From Muribaculaceae bacterium (GTDB lineage: Bacteria > Bacteroidota > Bacteroidia > Bacteroidales > Muribaculaceae): a stretch of 43,442 nucleotides of DNA. The notes beneath the pieces were generated by a model that searched no databases, was not told the origin of the DNA, and was given only the letters and a program-made list of their open reading frames with translations. Both the position numbers and the translations under genes were made by a program. How positions within the stretch are numbered: position 1 is the stretch's first letter; each line of letters starts with the position of its first letter. The stretch spans positions 1-43,442 of the forward strand of contig JAIDSM010000266.1 of NCBI GenBank assembly GCA_029061225.1, given 5' to 3'. This document shows positions 8,236 to 15,349 of the stretch, one piece after another.

Positions 8236-8700
8236 ATGAGAACAGAAAAAGAACTCGATGGAGTGACACTCCTCGGCAACCAGGGTACAAAGTATCCTAC
8301 TGACTATGCTCCGCAACTGCTGGAGACATTTGAGAACAAACATCCGGAAAATGAATATGTGGTGCGTCTTGACTGCCCAGAATTCACCACCCTTTGTCCC
8401 AAAACAGGTCAGCCGGATTTCGGCCACATAAAGATATCCTATATTCCGCGAACGAGAATGGTGGAGAGCAAGAGTCTGAAACTCTATCTTTTTTCCTTCC
8501 GAAATCACGGCGATTTCCATGAGGATTGTGTCAACATCATCATGAAAGATCTCCGTGATCTTATGGATCCACGTTATATCGAAGTGAAAGGTCTTTTTAT
8601 GCCCAGAGGAGGAATATCCATACATCCCTTCGCCAACTGGGGAGATAATGAGCACACGGAGATGGCTCGTAAAAGAAGGATAGACATGCTTGAATTCTAA
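8236..8700 (+). CDS. queF: NADPH-dependent 7-cyano-7-deazaguanine reductase QueF
   Basis: QueF reduces the nitrile of preQ0 to the primary amine preQ1, the last free-base step of queuosine synthesis. This is the short, single-domain type (154 residues). It carries the QueF motif [12 protein letters not shown] near residues 77-88 and the catalytic Cys/Asp segment [11 protein letters not shown] near residues 53-63. The start is ATG at 8236. It is the first gene of a four-gene queuosine operon, and the queC ATG is 4 bases after its stop. Confidence 0.96.
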   Translation: MRTEKELDGVTLLGNQGTKYPTDYAPQLLETFENKHPENEYVVRLDCPEFTTLCPKTGQPDFGHIKISYIPRTRMVESKSLKLYLFSFRNHGDFHEDCVNIIMKDLRDLMDPRYIEVKGLFMPRGGISIHPFANWGDNEHTEMARKRRIDMLEF

Positions 8701-8704
8701 GGTT

Positions 8705-9340
8705 ATGAGAGATTCCGTATTAGTACTAAGCGGTGGAATGGATTCCACCACACTGCTTCACGAACGCAAAGACCAGATAGCCCTTGCCGTGACTTTCGAT
8801 TATGGTTCAAAGCATAACGCGAGGGAAATCGAATGCGCAAGAAAAAACTGCAGTATGCTTGGTATAGAGCATATTGTGATTCCCTTGGAGTTCATGGGGA
8901 AATACTTCAAGTCGTCTCTTTTGATCGGAGGGGAGGAGATTCCTGAAGGTCATTATGCAGATGAGAACATGAAATCGACGGTTGTGCCTTTCCGCAACGG
9001 CATCATGCTCTCCATTGCCGCAGGGCTGGCTGAAAGCCGTGGGCTTAAGAAAGTCATGCTTGCCAATCATGGCGGCGACCATGCTATATATCCTGACTGT
9101 CGTCCCGGTTTTGTAAATGCTATGAGCGAGGCTATATGCCAGGGTACATATGATGGCATTACCATCGACGCGCCTTACACCGACATTTCTAAAAGCGATA
9201 TTGCCCGCATCGGGAAACGTATAGGTGTAGACTATAATCTTACCTATTCCTGCTATAAAGGAGGTGAGAAACATTGCGGAAAGTGTGGGACATGTGTGGA
9301 ACGCTTTGAGGCTCTCCGTGACGCAGGAATAGAGTTGTAA
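8705..9340 (+). CDS. queC: 7-cyano-7-deazaguanine synthase QueC
   Basis: QueC uses ATP and ammonia to convert 7-carboxy-7-deazaguanine (CDG) to preQ0. The 211-residue protein has the PP-loop LSGGMDSTTLL right after the start and a C-terminal zinc site CYKGGEKHCGKCGTC. It also has the conserved LANHGGDHAIYPDCRP segment in the middle. I chose the ATG at 8705, giving MRDSVLVLSGG. A TTG at 8690 is in frame but lies inside queF and would add only a non-conserved MNSKV. It is the second gene of the queuosine operon. Confidence 0.96.
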   Translation: MRDSVLVLSGGMDSTTLLHERKDQIALAVTFDYGSKHNAREIECARKNCSMLGIEHIVIPLEFMGKYFKSSLLIGGEEIPEGHYADENMKSTVVPFRNGIMLSIAAGLAESRGLKKVMLANHGGDHAIYPDCRPGFVNAMSEAICQGTYDGITIDAPYTDISKSDIARIGKRIGVDYNLTYSCYKGGEKHCGKCGTCVERFEALRDAGIEL

Positions 9341-9376
9341 GTAATGAGCTGTAAGTTTTGAATTATAGTTAAAAGT
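9335..9376 (+). repeat. Degenerate 7-bp periodic spacer between queC and queD
   Basis: Cut into sevens from 9335, the gap reads TTGTAAG, TAATGAG, CTGTAAG, TTTTGAA, TTATAGT, TAAAAGT. The first and third units differ by one base, but overall this is a weak, worn member of the heptad family described in the findings. Confidence 0.4.
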
Positions 9377-9395
9377 AGGGATAGAGGAAACAAAT

Positions 9396-9728
9396 ATGTA
9401 TTACGTAAAGAAAAGACTTGAGATATCTGCCGCCCATAGGCTTCGCTTACCGTATGAGAGTAAATGTACGAATCTCCATGGCCACAACTGGGTTATAACG
9501 GTTGAATGCCGTGCTCGTGAACTGAATGAATCGGGTATGGTGGTGGATTTCACAAAGATAAAGGAATTGGTATCGGGAACACTCGATCACGCTATTCTGA
9601 ACGATGTGCTTCCGTTCAATCCTACGGCGGAGAACATAGCGCGTTGGATTGTCGATTCCATTCCTGAATGTTATCGCTGCGAGGTCCAGGAATCGGAAGG
9701 AAATACCGCTGCTTACGAGGAGGATTGA
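9396..9728 (+). CDS. queD: 6-carboxy-5,6,7,8-tetrahydropterin synthase QueD
   Basis: QueD converts 7,8-dihydroneopterin triphosphate to 6-carboxytetrahydropterin, the first committed step towards queuosine after GTP cyclohydrolase. The 110-residue protein shows zinc-binding histidines in ISAAHRL and NLHGHNW, with the catalytic Cys just before in the CTNLHGH segment. Later conserved pieces are VVDFTKIK, LDHAILND and PTAENIARWI. The length is typical of the small bacterial form. It lies 55 bases after queC, and its stop is one base before the queE ATG. Confidence 0.95.
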   Translation: MYYVKKRLEISAAHRLRLPYESKCTNLHGHNWVITVECRARELNESGMVVDFTKIKELVSGTLDHAILNDVLPFNPTAENIARWIVDSIPECYRCEVQESEGNTAAYEED

Positions 9729-9729
9729 A

Positions 9730-10332
9730 ATGAGAAAGATAAACGAAATTTTCTATTCCCTTCAGGGGGAAGGACATCACACAGGATATCCGTCGGTATT
9801 TATAAGGTTTTCGGGATGCAACCTGCAATGTCCCTTTTGCGATACACGCCACAATGACGGAGTGGCTATGACGGATACCGATATAGTGCATGCCGTAAAT
9901 TTGTATAAGGCCGACTGGGTTGTGCTAACCGGGGGTGAACCATCGTTATGGATAGACTCCGACTTCATAAGACTTCTTCATCAGGCCACCGGGAAAAAGA
10001 TAGCCATAGAGACCAACGGTACTAATCCTATTCCTGACGGCATAGATTGGGTCACAGTATCGCCTAAGACGGGAGTCCCGGAAATGATAGGAGATCCGAC
10101 TGTCAAGGTAGATCGTGCTGATGAGATAAAAGTAGTCGATGTAGGGCAGGAGTTGGATGGATATTTCGACCTGCCGTGTCGCGGAGAGAAGACTCTGATG
10201 TATCTTCAGCCATGCTATGTTGCGGACCCCAAGGTAAGGGAATCAAACACTATGCGGACCGTGCGCCGGGTGCTTCAGGATCCCCGATGGACGCTCAGTC
10301 TTCAGATTCACCGCTATTTAGGAATACCCTGA
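9730..10332 (+). CDS. queE: 7-carboxy-7-deazaguanine synthase QueE (radical SAM)
   Basis: QueE is a radical SAM enzyme that rearranges 6-carboxytetrahydropterin to 7-carboxy-7-deazaguanine. The cluster-binding Cys motif is CNLQCPFC, that is CxxxCxxC, and the protein opens with the family segment INEIFYSLQGEG. LTGGEPSL and IAIETNGT are also typical. I chose ATG 9730, because an in-frame upstream start would lie inside queD. The length is 200 residues. The C-terminus SLQIHRYLGIP is the normal end for QueE, and its last 19 bases overlap the end of the opposing HAD gene. Confidence 0.95.
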   Translation: MRKINEIFYSLQGEGHHTGYPSVFIRFSGCNLQCPFCDTRHNDGVAMTDTDIVHAVNLYKADWVVLTGGEPSLWIDSDFIRLLHQATGKKIAIETNGTNPIPDGIDWVTVSPKTGVPEMIGDPTVKVDRADEIKVVDVGQELDGYFDLPCRGEKTLMYLQPCYVADPKVRESNTMRTVRRVLQDPRWTLSLQIHRYLGIP

Positions 10333-10943
10333 TGGATCATAAGGGGAAACCTATGAACCATATGGGTCTTCCATCCAAGCTTAGAAGGGTGGATTAAATC
10401 TTTGGTGGGATTGTCTCCAACGTAATGAAATTCATTTGCCCCGGCATATTTCTCCATAACACGGATGAAGATGTCGGGTTTTGTCTTGTCCATACCGGTC
10501 TCTTCAGAAATAAAGATATCATCGTTGTCAAAATACTCGTTGAGTCGAGCGGCCTTTATTTTATTTCGTTGTGTCAGGCTTCTTCCGTCTGTTATGAGTA
10601 CTGTTCTAATATCCGGGTTACTTTTGAGATCCTCAAGCATCCTTCTCATTGAGGGAGCAATATGATATATGGAAGAGTCAGGAAAGTGACTTCTGAACTT
10701 CTCAACGATAATCTTCATATCTACTTCATACGAGAGATGATACTCTTCTAAAAGGCGCTCTAAAGCGGAATAATGGTTGGAGTGAGTCAATACAGCCGTC
10801 ATCATTGCTGATGCAATACGTTGATTAGGAATTGAGGGATATTTTTCATGCAGCCAAGACGCTATATGATATATGCCGCTTTTGAGGAAAAGCGCTTCCG
10901 CCACAAGAGTGTCGTCGAGGTCGAATCCTACAACCTTTGTCAT
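10314..10943 (-). CDS. HAD-superfamily hydrolase
   Basis: This is a 209-residue phosphatase-like HAD protein. Motif I is FDLDDTL with nucleophile Asp8 and acid/base Asp10. Motif II is LITDG, motif III is the Lys in KTKPD, and motif IV is GDNPTKD, so the catalytic set is complete. A helical cap (about residues 18-95) sits between motifs I and II, as in subclass IA enzymes. The substrate is unknown. The ATG overlaps the TGA of the upstream DUF1460-like gene by four bases, so the two form an operon. Its 3' end overlaps the end of queE by 19 bases on the opposite strand. Confidence 0.88.
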   Translation of the reverse strand: MTKVVGFDLDDTLVAEALFLKSGIYHIASWLHEKYPSIPNQRIASAMMTAVLTHSNHYSALERLLEEYHLSYEVDMKIIVEKFRSHFPDSSIYHIAPSMRRMLEDLKSNPDIRTVLITDGRSLTQRNKIKAARLNEYFDNDDIFISEETGMDKTKPDIFIRVMEKYAGANEFHYVGDNPTKDLIHPSKLGWKTHMVHRFPLMIHQGIPK

Positions 10944-11821
10944 TTGGAGATACGAATGATTCTGGCTCCCTGAATACGTTTTACGTTGCGTTTTACATAT
11001 TGTTCGAAGGGAAGTTCTTCAAGCGTCACCGAGTCTTTCGCGGGGGATAACTGAATAATGAGCAGGCGGTCGCCGTCACGCGTCAGAATGCCCATCTCCC
11101 GGCTGTCGAGATTGAAGTCCGGTGTCAGCAGAAAGAATATGTCGCCATCCTTCGCCTGAGGTTTGAAACGGCTGGAATTCGTAAGATCTCCGTTAGAAAT
11201 ATAAGGAATCTGGTGGTTACGGAATCCCATTTCCAGCATCTTCAGCCTGTCGTAGTTGTTCTGGTTGGCTAATGCCTTGAATGATTTACGATTGTGTGAG
11301 ATATAGTCGATCGACTTCTCCTTCTTTCGGGCGGCAAGACCGTCTATATTGAATGTCTCATCGGTCACGTTGCCTCTGAATATATTGTCGGCTATCCAGT
11401 CAGACGGATAAAGGAAACGCGACACAAAGTCGGAGGCCTCACCTTTTTTGAACATTATATTCTCGTATTTTTCAGCAAAATCTCTCCAGTTAGGAGCCGA
11501 GGATGTCTCGTATGCCTTAGCGAGAGCTACGCAAGTCGAAATGAAGCTAAGAGGGGTAAAGGTATGAGCGTTGACAGTAAACACGAGGGTATCGGCTTCC
11601 AGTATTTCCTGGCGAAGCGATGAAGGAGATCCGACCAGCTGCTTAGCGAAGAATGATACCCGTTCGCCGGGAGCGAGATCCTTGAGTTCAGGGCTTGAGA
11701 GCAAGCCGTTGATGAGTACAGTATCCTGATCGCAGTGAAATGTCACACTGTCGTATGCAAGAGCATCAAGCGATATGAAAGCTGCAAGTAGTATGGATAG
11801 AAAAAAACTGGTAAGTTTCAT
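10940..11821 (-). CDS. DUF1460 (amidase-like NlpC/P60-fold) family protein, probably catalytically dead
   Basis: This 293-residue exported protein has a signal peptide (MKLTSFFLSILLAAFISLDALA). I started it at the ATG at 11821, 30 bases after a good promoter. The fold-defining pieces resemble DUF1460 proteins, thought to be cysteine amidases acting on cell-wall peptides. Where the family has a VN...DC-TTFVE catalytic segment, this protein has VNAHTFTPLSF, with Thr89-Pro90 in place of Asp-Cys. Where the family has SHVGI with the catalytic His, it has REMGI, with Glu232. The closing segment LEELPFEQYVKRN...GARIIRIS fits the family. The family comparison is from memory. A binding rather than hydrolytic role is likely. 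It is co-transcribed with the HAD gene. Confidence 0.7.
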   Translation of the reverse strand: MKLTSFFLSILLAAFISLDALAYDSVTFHCDQDTVLINGLLSSPELKDLAPGERVSFFAKQLVGSPSSLRQEILEADTLVFTVNAHTFTPLSFISTCVALAKAYETSSAPNWRDFAEKYENIMFKKGEASDFVSRFLYPSDWIADNIFRGNVTDETFNIDGLAARKKEKSIDYISHNRKSFKALANQNNYDRLKMLEMGFRNHQIPYISNGDLTNSSRFKPQAKDGDIFFLLTPDFNLDSREMGILTRDGDRLLIIQLSPAKDSVTLEELPFEQYVKRNVKRIQGARIIRISK

Positions 11822-11851
11822 ATTGATTGTCGTAAGTATGTTTATACAATA

Positions 11852-11882
11852 CAAAATTAGGAAAAAAAGTTGGATTAGGCAA
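11852..11882 (-). promoter_or_regulatory. Promoter of the DUF1460-like/HAD operon
   Basis: On the minus strand TTG (11882-11880), 20 bases, then TAATTTTG (11859-11852). The ATG at 11821 follows after 30 bases, which fixes the start choice. Confidence 0.8.
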
Positions 11883-11908
11883 ATAGGTCGGGCTAAACAG
11901 GACAATAA

Positions 11909-11939
11909 AAATCCGGAAGCGGCAATAAGTCGCTTCCGG
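11909..11939 (-). terminator. Terminator of the rhamnose operon
   Basis: On the minus strand a perfect 9-bp stem (CCGGAAGCG / CGCTTCCGG, 9-base loop) is followed by ATTTTTATTG. It lies 30 bases after the rhaD stop. Confidence 0.9.
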
Positions 11940-11968
11940 CCTCGTAATATGTATGGGTATGCTTGTCT

Positions 11969-12781
11969 TTATTTCGGAAGGTTGAATACGGTGGAAATCT
12001 CCGTCATCTGAGCGTCTGACATTCCTTCGGGCACGAAGCCCATGTTGCATGCGCACATGAAGATGTTGGCGCTCTTATTGAGCACGTCGATCTGGTCGAA
12101 TGCCGACATGATGTCGGTGTCAACTGCGAAGACACCGTGTTTCTCCCACATCACTACGTCGTAGTCATCGTCGATAGCCTTGATTGTAGCCTCGGCGAGA
12201 TCGTTGGAAGAGGGAAGCATGTAGGGAACGATGCCGAGACCGCGAGGTGCGAATGCCTTGGTTTCCGGAATCATAGACCAAAGTATCTTTGTCAGCACAT
12301 CCTTCTTGAGGTATTCCGGGTTATGTGTCATGGCCACGAGCTCGATGGGGTGAGTGTGGAGGCTTGCCTTGTAGTTGGAGCCCTTGCCGATGAGGTAATT
12401 GTGTACCGCAAGGTGTGATGGGAGCTCGGAAGTGGGTTTCACCGGTTTGTCAGCTACGATCTCATAGCTTTCGCAGTCATCGCATATGCGGATGATGGAA
12501 CCGTTGTCCATCGGCCAGCGTGCGAGGTCGCGCATACGCATCTGTGTTCCCTTGCAATAGAACCATTTATCTTTAAGATTGGGAAGTTTGAAACCGATAG
12601 GGAAGGGGCCTGCAATAGCGGGCATAGCCTTGATGTCGTCGGTTATGTGTTCTGTTACGTTTACTGTGATGTTGCCGCCGTTACGTTCGGCCCATCCTTT
12701 CTGCCAGAGATATCCGGCGGCTTCAGCCACCTGTTCCACCTGGTGTTTTAATCCGGGATTATTATCTAATACGGATGCCAT
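11969..12781 (-). CDS. rhaD: L-rhamnulose-1-phosphate aldolase
   Basis: RhaD is a zinc class II aldolase that splits L-rhamnulose 1-phosphate into dihydroxyacetone phosphate and L-lactaldehyde. The 270-residue length matches the family. The zinc-ligand segment LHTHPIELVAMTH is near residues 140-152 and the later ligand His is in WEKHGVFAV. RNGGNITVNV near the N-terminus binds phosphate in this family. It is the last gene of the rhaMBATD operon and is followed by a strong terminator. A heptad repeat array lies directly before its ATG. Confidence 0.95.
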   Translation of the reverse strand: MASVLDNNPGLKHQVEQVAEAAGYLWQKGWAERNGGNITVNVTEHITDDIKAMPAIAGPFPIGFKLPNLKDKWFYCKGTQMRMRDLARWPMDNGSIIRICDDCESYEIVADKPVKPTSELPSHLAVHNYLIGKGSNYKASLHTHPIELVAMTHNPEYLKKDVLTKILWSMIPETKAFAPRGLGIVPYMLPSSNDLAEATIKAIDDDYDVVMWEKHGVFAVDTDIMSAFDQIDVLNKSANIFMCACNMGFVPEGMSDAQMTEISTVFNLPK

Positions 12782-12785
12782 ATTT

Positions 12786-12834
12786 TTAAGTGTTAAATAT
12801 TAAGTTTTAAGAGTTATGAGGGGAGAGTTAAGAT
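12786..12834 (-). repeat. Seven-unit heptad array before rhaD
   Basis: On the plus strand the gap reads in sevens as TTAAGTG, TTAAATA, TTAAGTT, TTAAGAG, TTATGAG, GGGAGAG, TTAAGAT. It begins 4 bases from the rhaD ATG. A 12-bp perfect palindrome, TTATTCGAATAA (12836-12847), lies just beyond it towards rhaT. Confidence 0.85.
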
Positions 12835-12870
12835 CTTATTCGAATAAAAAACTGATTGAATTATCGATCT

Positions 12871-13902
12871 TTATATTAGCTGAGGGAGGAAGCATGAGAT
12901 CACAAGCACGATGATGCCGACTACGAGGACTCCGATAGTTTTCTTAGAGCAACCTTGCCATTCCTTGAGGATGATACCCCAAAGATTTGAGAATACTACA
13001 TTGAGGGCCATGAGGATGCAGAATGAAAGAGTCATCAGCGTCGGTGAATCCACGAGGAAGCCCTTGCCGATTGAGAGTCCGAAAAACTGGCTATACCATA
13101 ATCCGCCTGCGAGAATGCAGAAAAGAACGTTGTTGACAAGCACTTCTGTCTTTGAGTAATCGCTCCAGGTGTGGTTTTTCTGATTCTGATAGAAGCAGTA
13201 GAGGGCGTTGATCACGAAGCCGCCGAGAGTCACGAGGAAAGTAGCCGGGAGGGTGCTGTAGTTAGCCGGCGTCTCCGGACCGAAATTGATGTCGGCGCCA
13301 AAAGCGAGACCGACATTGAAGCAGCCGCTCATGAAGCCGCATAGAAGGGCGATGACGATTCCTTTTGGAAAGTTGAAGTCCTTTACGGCTTTCTTCTTCT
13401 CCTCTTCACTGAGTCCGCTTGCCTTCATACCTCCGGCGATGCCTATAATTGCGATGCCTATGAGGGTAACGATTACGCCGAGTATAACAGAGAATGTGAG
13501 CTGAGAGAGTGGATCGTTTTCAGGGAAGAACACCTGAAGAAGTACCGGACCCATTATCGTGCCGAGACCGGCGCATGTGCCAAGTGCAATAGACTGACCG
13601 AGAGCCACGCCGAGATAGCGCATGGATAGGCCGAATGTGAGTCCTCCGACTCCCCATAGGGCGCCGAAGAGGATTGTCATCCATAAGTTGAAGGAAGGAG
13701 TTGTGGAGAATAGCTCGCAGATGGTGTGTCCTTCCGGGATAGCAAGCATCATTCCGAGGAAAGGAAGGATCAGAAATGCGAAGATGGCCTGTACAAACCA
13801 ATAGCTTTCCCAGCTCCAGTCTTTGATCTTATTGATGGGTACATAGCAGCTCGATTGGAAAAAAGAGCCGATAGCTATGATGAGTAGTCCGAGAAAAATC
13901 AT
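12871..13902 (-). CDS. rhaT: L-rhamnose/proton symporter
   Basis: RhaT imports L-rhamnose with a proton across the inner membrane. The 343-residue protein is almost exactly the family length (344 in E. coli) and has about ten hydrophobic helices. Family-like segments include the N-terminal SFFQSSCYVPINKIKDWSWE, with KDWSWE matching the conserved loop. GVGGLTFGLSMRYLGVALGQ and LCGFMSGCFNVGLAFG are also typical. It lies fourth in the rha operon, 160 bases after rhaA. That gap holds a strong hairpin and a heptad repeat array. Confidence 0.95.
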   Translation of the reverse strand: MIFLGLLIIAIGSFFQSSCYVPINKIKDWSWESYWFVQAIFAFLILPFLGMMLAIPEGHTICELFSTTPSFNLWMTILFGALWGVGGLTFGLSMRYLGVALGQSIALGTCAGLGTIMGPVLLQVFFPENDPLSQLTFSVILGVIVTLIGIAIIGIAGGMKASGLSEEEKKKAVKDFNFPKGIVIALLCGFMSGCFNVGLAFGADINFGPETPANYSTLPATFLVTLGGFVINALYCFYQNQKNHTWSDYSKTEVLVNNVLFCILAGGLWYSQFFGLSIGKGFLVDSPTLMTLSFCILMALNVVFSNLWGIILKEWQGCSKKTIGVLVVGIIVLVISCFLPQLI

Positions 13903-13903
13903 T

Positions 13904-13959
13904 TTAAGGGTTAAGGGTAAAGTTTTAAGAGTTAAGTGTTAAGTGGTAAGGGTTGAGTC
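13904..13959 (-). repeat. Eight-unit heptad array before rhaT
   Basis: On the plus strand, units in strict register are TTAAGGG, TTAAGGG, TAAAGTT, TTAAGAG, TTAAGTG, TTAAGTG, GTAAGGG, TTGAGTC. The array begins one base from the rhaT ATG. In the mRNA it reads as C/U/A-rich sequence with almost no G, so it is likely unstructured. Confidence 0.95.
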
Positions 13960-14004
13960 GGAGGAAGAATGGACTCTGATATCCGGAGGGCCAAGATACT
14001 AATA

Positions 14005-14043
14005 TATCATAGGATATGAAGACTCGCTTCATATCCTATGATA
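14005..14043 (-). promoter_or_regulatory. Long intra-operon hairpin between rhaA and rhaT
   Basis: Perfect inverted repeat of 17 bp with a 5-base loop (arms 14005-14021 and 14027-14043). On the minus strand it begins about 20 bases after the rhaA stop and has no U-tract behind it. It therefore looks like an mRNA-stabilising or processing element rather than a full terminator. Confidence 0.8.
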
Positions 14044-14062
14044 AATGAGTTTTGGTAGATTA

Positions 14063-15316
14063 TCAACGCTTGGAAGTCACGTCAGCCTCGTACTTTTCGA
14101 TCTCCTTGATGTAGGATTCACCAACAGGAACATTGTTCTTAAGGCAGAACATGTCATATACTGCGTTCCATGGAAGGTTCTTGCATTCTTCGAGAAGTGC
14201 AAGACGCTGGAAGTTCTTGCCTTCGAGCTCATAGTTGCGGAGTGTGGTGACAGGCTCGAGAAGGGCGCGGAGCATGCACTTCTGGGCAGCGCGGCTACCG
14301 ATAACATAAGCACCTATACGGTTGAGGGTAGCGTCGAAATAGTCGAGTCCGTAGTGTACACGGTTAAGGGCACCTGCACGAACGATTTCGCTGAAGAGGT
14401 CCATAGTCGGGTCGTCCATGATAGTAACATGGTCGGAGTCCCAGCGGATAGGACGTGATACGTGAAGCATCAGTTCAGGCACGAAGAGAAGCATTGCGCT
14501 CACCTTATCGGCAACGCTCTCAGTCGGGTGGAAGTGGCCGGTGTCGAGAGTTATCATCATGTTCTTCTGAGCAGCGTAAGCGGTATAGAAGTCGTTGCTG
14601 CCCACAGTGTAGCTTTCAAGACCGATGCCGAATACCTTTGACTCCACGCAGTCCTTCATCATATCGTAGCGGTGCTCGAAGATCTGGTCGAGAGAGTCCT
14701 TGAGGAGCTCGCGGTAGAGTGAACGGTTGAGAGTGATGTCCTTGCTTCCGTCGTGCACCCATGTGTTCATGATACAGGGATCGTTCTGAGCTTCGCCGAT
14801 AGCCTGAGAGATGGCGCGGCAGCGCTTTGAGTGTTCAATCCAGAAGTCGCGGATGCTCTTGTCCGGGTTAGAGAGAGATAGGTCGCCGCTCTTCGAGTGA
14901 GAGAAAGATGTAGAGTTGAAGTCAAGTTTGATGTCGTTGGCCTTACCCCATTCGATCCAGCTCTCGAAGTATTCGGGTGTCACTTCATCGCGGTCTACGA
15001 ACTTGCCCTTGAAGTCACCGTAGATCTCGTGGAGGTTGAGACGATGCTTACCGGGGATGAGGCTCATAGCGTAGAGCACGTCGGCGCGGAGTTCCTCGAT
15101 GTTGCGTGCGCGGCCGGGATAGTTACCGTTGACCTGGATACCACCGGTCAGACCGCCTTCGCGAGGTTCGAAACCTGTCACGTCGTCAGCCTGCCAGCAA
15201 TGCATGCTGAGGTGGAAATCCTGCATCTGCTGCAGTACTTTGTCGGTGTCAACTCCGATAGCTGCGTATCTTTCCTTGGCCACTTCGTAGGCCTTCTGGA
15301 TAAGTTCTTCTTTCAT
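14063..15316 (-). CDS. rhaA: L-rhamnose isomerase
   Basis: RhaA interconverts L-rhamnose and L-rhamnulose with a divalent metal in a TIM barrel. The 417-residue protein is the normal length. LHEIYGDFKG, HDGSKDITLNR and TLDTGHFHPTESVADK are family segments holding metal ligands (Glu, Asp and His). The opening QKAYEVAKERYAAIGVD also matches. The start is ATG at 15316, 33 bases after the rhaB stop. It is the third gene of the operon. Confidence 0.97.
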   Translation of the reverse strand: MKEELIQKAYEVAKERYAAIGVDTDKVLQQMQDFHLSMHCWQADDVTGFEPREGGLTGGIQVNGNYPGRARNIEELRADVLYAMSLIPGKHRLNLHEIYGDFKGKFVDRDEVTPEYFESWIEWGKANDIKLDFNSTSFSHSKSGDLSLSNPDKSIRDFWIEHSKRCRAISQAIGEAQNDPCIMNTWVHDGSKDITLNRSLYRELLKDSLDQIFEHRYDMMKDCVESKVFGIGLESYTVGSNDFYTAYAAQKNMMITLDTGHFHPTESVADKVSAMLLFVPELMLHVSRPIRWDSDHVTIMDDPTMDLFSEIVRAGALNRVHYGLDYFDATLNRIGAYVIGSRAAQKCMLRALLEPVTTLRNYELEGKNFQRLALLEECKNLPWNAVYDMFCLKNNVPVGESYIKEIEKYEADVTSKR

Positions 15317-15333
15317 GATTTTTTATTTGATTA

Positions 15334-15349
15334 TTGGTTAGTTGGTTAA
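15334..15349 (-). repeat. Short 8-bp tandem in the rhaB-rhaA gap
   Basis: TTGGTTAG then TTGGTTAA, preceded by a related TTGATTA. This is a short and weaker member of the spacer-repeat family. Confidence 0.5.

Noticed and set aside
12836..12847. Palindrome TTATTCGAATAA before rhaD as an operator
   Set aside because: It is a single 12-bp AT-rich palindrome inside an operon with no promoter box next to it; chance is likely.
13904..13959. Telomere-like or CRISPR-like array
   Set aside because: Units are 7 bp, adjacent without spacers, degenerate and confined to a gene gap, so they are neither CRISPR nor telomeric. They belong to the spacer-repeat family.
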